NCBI GenBank assembly: GCA_013812995.1
Contig: JACCSL010000743.1
Coordinates: forward strand, 1-7,876
Origin: Ardenticatenales bacterium
Lineage (GTDB): Bacteria; Chloroflexota; Anaerolineae; Ardenticatenales; Ardenticatenaceae
Length of the DNA stretch: 7,876 bases
Reading direction: 5' to 3'
Under the pieces are notes generated by a model. That model ran no database searches. It was not told the origin of the DNA and saw only the letters and a program-made list of their open reading frames with translations. Below are positions 6,391 to 7,876 of this stretch, piece after piece. The position numbers and the translations under genes were made by a program. The number at the start of each line of letters is the position of its first letter. Position 1 is the stretch's first letter.

Positions 6391-7626
6391 CTATCGTACA
6401 CGGCGGCGCGCTCCAACACCCAAGCCTAACGCCATCACGCCGATGCCCAAGGCGATCAGTACTGCGGTCCAGGGGCTTGAAGGAGCACCGCCCGAGGGCG
6501 GTAAACTTGCCGGAGTCGGGGGTGGTATTTTACCCTCACTTGGCACCAGCGTACTCGTTGCGCCCGGCACCGGCGTACTCGTCGCCTCCGGCATCGGCGT
6601 ACTCGTCGCCTCCGGCAGCGGCGTATTCGTCGCGCCTGGTACCGATGTACTCGTCGCCTCCGGCAGCGGTGTATTCGTTACGCCCGGCACCGGCGTATTC
6701 GTTGCGCCTGGTACCGGTGTATTCGTTGCGCCCGGCACCGGCGTATTCGTTGCACCTGGCAGCGGCGTATTCGTTGCGCCTGGTACCGGCGTATTCGTTG
6801 CACCTGGCAGCGGTGTATTCGTTGCGCTTGGCACCGGCGTATTCGTTGCACCTGGCACCGGCGTATTCGTTGCGCTTGGCACCGGCGTATTCGTTGCCTG
6901 TAGGGCGCAGATTGGGCCGGTGATGGTGTTGCTATCTAACGTCACCGAGCCCGTTTGCGCCAGGGCTCGACCGTTCAAGCGTGCGCCGGTCTCTAGGCTG
7001 ATGGAGGTAGAGGCGAGAATATTTCCTATCAACGCAGTGTTTGCACCGAGCGTCGCGGAGCTGACCTCCCGCCACCACACGTTGCATGGATCACCACCCA
7101 CAACCGTGGCGGCACCTGACACAATGAGATCGGACGCTGACTTGAAAATCCAGACGCCTGACCCACTGAGGGAGAGGGTTCCCGATAACCTGAAGGCATC
7201 CGCACAGTAGGTGCCTGGCACGAGGGTTTCACCAACGAGATCTTTAACGCCAGGGTAGGTCGTATCACAAGTCTGGTCCAGAAATGTAAATGCCGCGGCG
7301 TTATCACTCTGCGCCGCCGCTGCCTGCGCGTCACCGGCATGGATTGCGCCTGGAGGACCAACGATACCCGGAGGAAAGCCCGTGACGGCGGAGCCTGGAC
7401 TGACACCCAGATCCCCTGGCATGGTAGTCAAGCCTGTATTGGTTACTGTCTGACCCCCCAGAACCGAGTAACTCGTTGCCGCGCCCAGGTCGGGCGAGAT
7501 AGCAAAAAGCGGGGCCGCAACCGCGTCGAACAAGGGTACAATCGCCGCCGAAAGAAGCGCGACGAACAGAGCGATGGTAATGAGTTTACTGAGAGTTTGG
7601 AGCAGATGATTAGGTGTGGGTAGCAT
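6391..7626 (-). CDS. Secreted DUF3494 (ice-binding-like) protein with Thr/Pro octapeptide stalk and sortase-like C-terminus
   Basis: The 411 residues divide into four parts. A signal peptide or N-terminal membrane segment covers about 12-38. A DUF3494 domain spans about 42-241, with SYSVLGGQTVTNTG, GDLGVSPGSAVTGFPPG, IHAGDAQAAAAQ, LVPGTYCADAF and SGSGVWIFKSASDLIVSGA. A stalk of fifteen ATNTPxPx octads covers 244-363. The tail has LPPSGG at 375-380, a hydrophobic stretch (about 386-404) and ARRRVR. DUF3494 is the fold of many microbial ice-binding proteins but also occurs in thermophiles and soil bacteria as a probable adhesin, so ice binding should not be assumed. LPPSG plus hydrophobic plus arginines resembles a sortase signal, so cell-surface attachment is likely. 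Cysteines at 120, 141, 181 and 240 could form disulfides. The start is supported by AGAGGAG (complement of 7631-7637), and a good promoter lies upstream. The gene is an island between two copies of acyltransferase sequence. Confidence 0.88.
   Translation of the reverse strand: MLPTPNHLLQTLSKLITIALFVALLSAAIVPLFDAVAAPLFAISPDLGAATSYSVLGGQTVTNTGLTTMPGDLGVSPGSAVTGFPPGIVGPPGAIHAGDAQAAAAQSDNAAAFTFLDQTCDTTYPGVKDLVGETLVPGTYCADAFRLSGTLSLSGSGVWIFKSASDLIVSGAATVVGGDPCNVWWREVSSATLGANTALIGNILASTSISLETGARLNGRALAQTGSVTLDSNTITGPICALQATNTPVPSATNTPVPGATNTPVPSATNTPLPGATNTPVPGATNTPLPGATNTPVPGATNTPVPGATNTPVPGVTNTPLPEATSTSVPGATNTPLPEATSTPMPEATSTPVPGATSTLVPSEGKIPPPTPASLPPSGGAPSSPWTAVLIALGIGVMALGLGVGARRRVR
6538..6897 (-). 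repeat. Fifteen tandem 24-bp repeats encoding the Thr/Pro stalk
   Basis: In-frame 24-bp units encode A-T-[NS]-T-P-[VLM]-P-[GSE], counted as 15 without gaps (residues 244-363). The first ten units after the globular domain are nearly uniform. The last five drift to ATSTP, VTNTP or ATSTL with Glu at the eighth place. There are no spacers, so this is a coding minisatellite and not a CRISPR array. Copy number is likely to vary by slippage. Confidence 0.92.
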
Positions 7627-7663
7627 TAGACTCCTCTAAAAATCGGGGTGAGTGACTAGCACA

Positions 7664-7692
7664 AATATAAAGGTGTTGTCAGGGGTTTACAA
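7664..7692 (-). promoter_or_regulatory. Promoter of the DUF3494 gene
   Basis: On the minus strand TTGTAA (4 of 6) lies at 7692-7687 and TATATT (5 of 6) at 7669-7664, with an exact 17-bp spacer. The predicted leader is about 30 nt and carries AGAGGAG before the ATG at 7626. The -35 box touches the palindrome described next. Confidence 0.55.
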
Positions 7693-7728
7693 TCTGGGGG
7701 TTTTTGTATATATGCAAAACCCCCAATC
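7691..7728. promoter_or_regulatory. Near-perfect palindrome at the -35 of the DUF3494 promoter
   Basis: GGGGGTTTT (7696-7704) pairs exactly with AAAACCCCC (7716-7724). With a single bulged base the stem continues inward through TGTATATATGCA and outward through AAT/ATT. It lies immediately upstream of and overlaps the -35 box, and at the junction where acyltransferase similarity stops. It could be an operator, a cruciform or the end of a small mobile element; no partner copy is seen at the other junction (6359-6390). Confidence 0.55.
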
Positions 7729-7738
7729 TCTGGCCCGT

Positions 7739-7847
7739 GCCAGCAGAGCAGGAGCGAGGGTTGGCTCCAGTGCTCAAGATCCTGCACGCGCCAGCGCAGG
7801 GTCGGCGCGAGGCGCATCAGGGCAGTGGCAGCGAGGGAGCCGAGCAT
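7739..7847 (-). pseudogene. Acyltransferase 5'-end fragment (right copy of duplication)
   Basis: On the minus strand the fragment starts at an ATG (7847), reads MLGSLAATALMRLAPTLRWR, and stays homologous through SLLLCWHG and perhaps the following EI. It then runs into the palindrome and promoter region of the DUF3494 gene and ends without the remaining four fifths of the enzyme. Compared with the left copy about 7 of 37 residues differ, so the duplication is not recent. No convincing ribosome site precedes the ATG. The frame stays open to 7656, but the last 20 residues are not acyltransferase-like, so I call it a remnant. Confidence 0.75.
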
Positions 7848-7876
7848 GACGTTTATGGGTGGGGGTAAAGGGCGTT

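Noticed and set aside
6538..6897. A CRISPR-like array
   Set aside because: The 24-bp units are contiguous without spacers and are in frame with a protein; no cas genes are present.
6149..7210. A 353-codon plus-strand frame with GVFVAPGT repeats
   Set aside because: The repeats are the reverse reading of the 24-bp coding minisatellite, which cannot easily contain stops. The minus-strand frame has a signal peptide, DUF3494 domain, promoter and ribosome site.
6359..7738. The DUF3494 gene and its flanks as a transposon or insertion sequence
   Set aside because: There is no transposase, the flanking similarity is coding acyltransferase sequence in direct orientation, and the palindrome has no partner at the other border.
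7656..7847. A separate 63-residue small protein gene
   Set aside because: Its first part is a duplicated acyltransferase start and its end reads through a palindrome and a promoter; it has no ribosome site.

Overview
All real genes in this window lie on the minus strand, so the transcription order runs from right to left. The sequence suggests a GC-rich bacterium, most likely of the phylum Chloroflexota. The reasons are a split acyl-CoA mutase with a small separate B12 subunit, a DUF3494 surface protein on a long Thr/Pro octapeptide stalk, and heptamer or CCCTCTCC-type intergenic repeats. No rRNA or other marker gene is present, so this placement is an inference.

Right part (about 5743-7876). 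A secreted DUF3494 (ice-binding-like) protein has its own good promoter. It carries fifteen octapeptide repeats and a C-terminal LPPSG, hydrophobic and Arg anchor. It is flanked on both sides by 109-bp copies (about 82% identical) of the 5' end of a DUF374-type acyltransferase gene. The left copy continues into a full-length but frameshifted acyltransferase. The right copy is only a fragment.

Middle part (about 3391-5711). This is a compact restriction-modification operon. An amino-type DNA methyltransferase with an SPPY motif overlaps, by ATGA, an endonuclease of the NgoMIV family. The endonuclease keeps the family's catalytic and recognition residues, so the predicted site is GCCGGC, and I found no GCCGGC in the window. 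Sampled lines here are about 50% GC against about 65-75% on either side, which fits acquisition by transfer.

Left part (1-3345). This is an adenosylcobalamin-dependent acyl-CoA mutase locus. The 565-residue large subunit would usually be labelled methylmalonyl-CoA mutase. However, it has Phe and Gln at the two substrate-discriminating positions (Tyr89 and Arg207 in methylmalonyl-CoA mutase), which is the isobutyryl-CoA mutase signature. The cobalamin-binding small subunit runs off the left edge. Between the two subunit genes lies a single-ORF fusion of a DsbB-type thiol oxidoreductase with a c-type cytochrome. A fifth membrane segment would place its heme domain on the same outer face as the DsbB cysteines. 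The spacer between the mutase and the fusion gene is filled with repeats and foldbacks, and the mutase gene is bracketed by a 15-bp inverted repeat.

The strongest leads are the DsbB-cytochrome c fusion inside the mutase locus, the likely mis-named mutase, the NgoMIV-type endonuclease paired with an amino-methyltransferase, and the acyltransferase duplication around the surface-protein gene.
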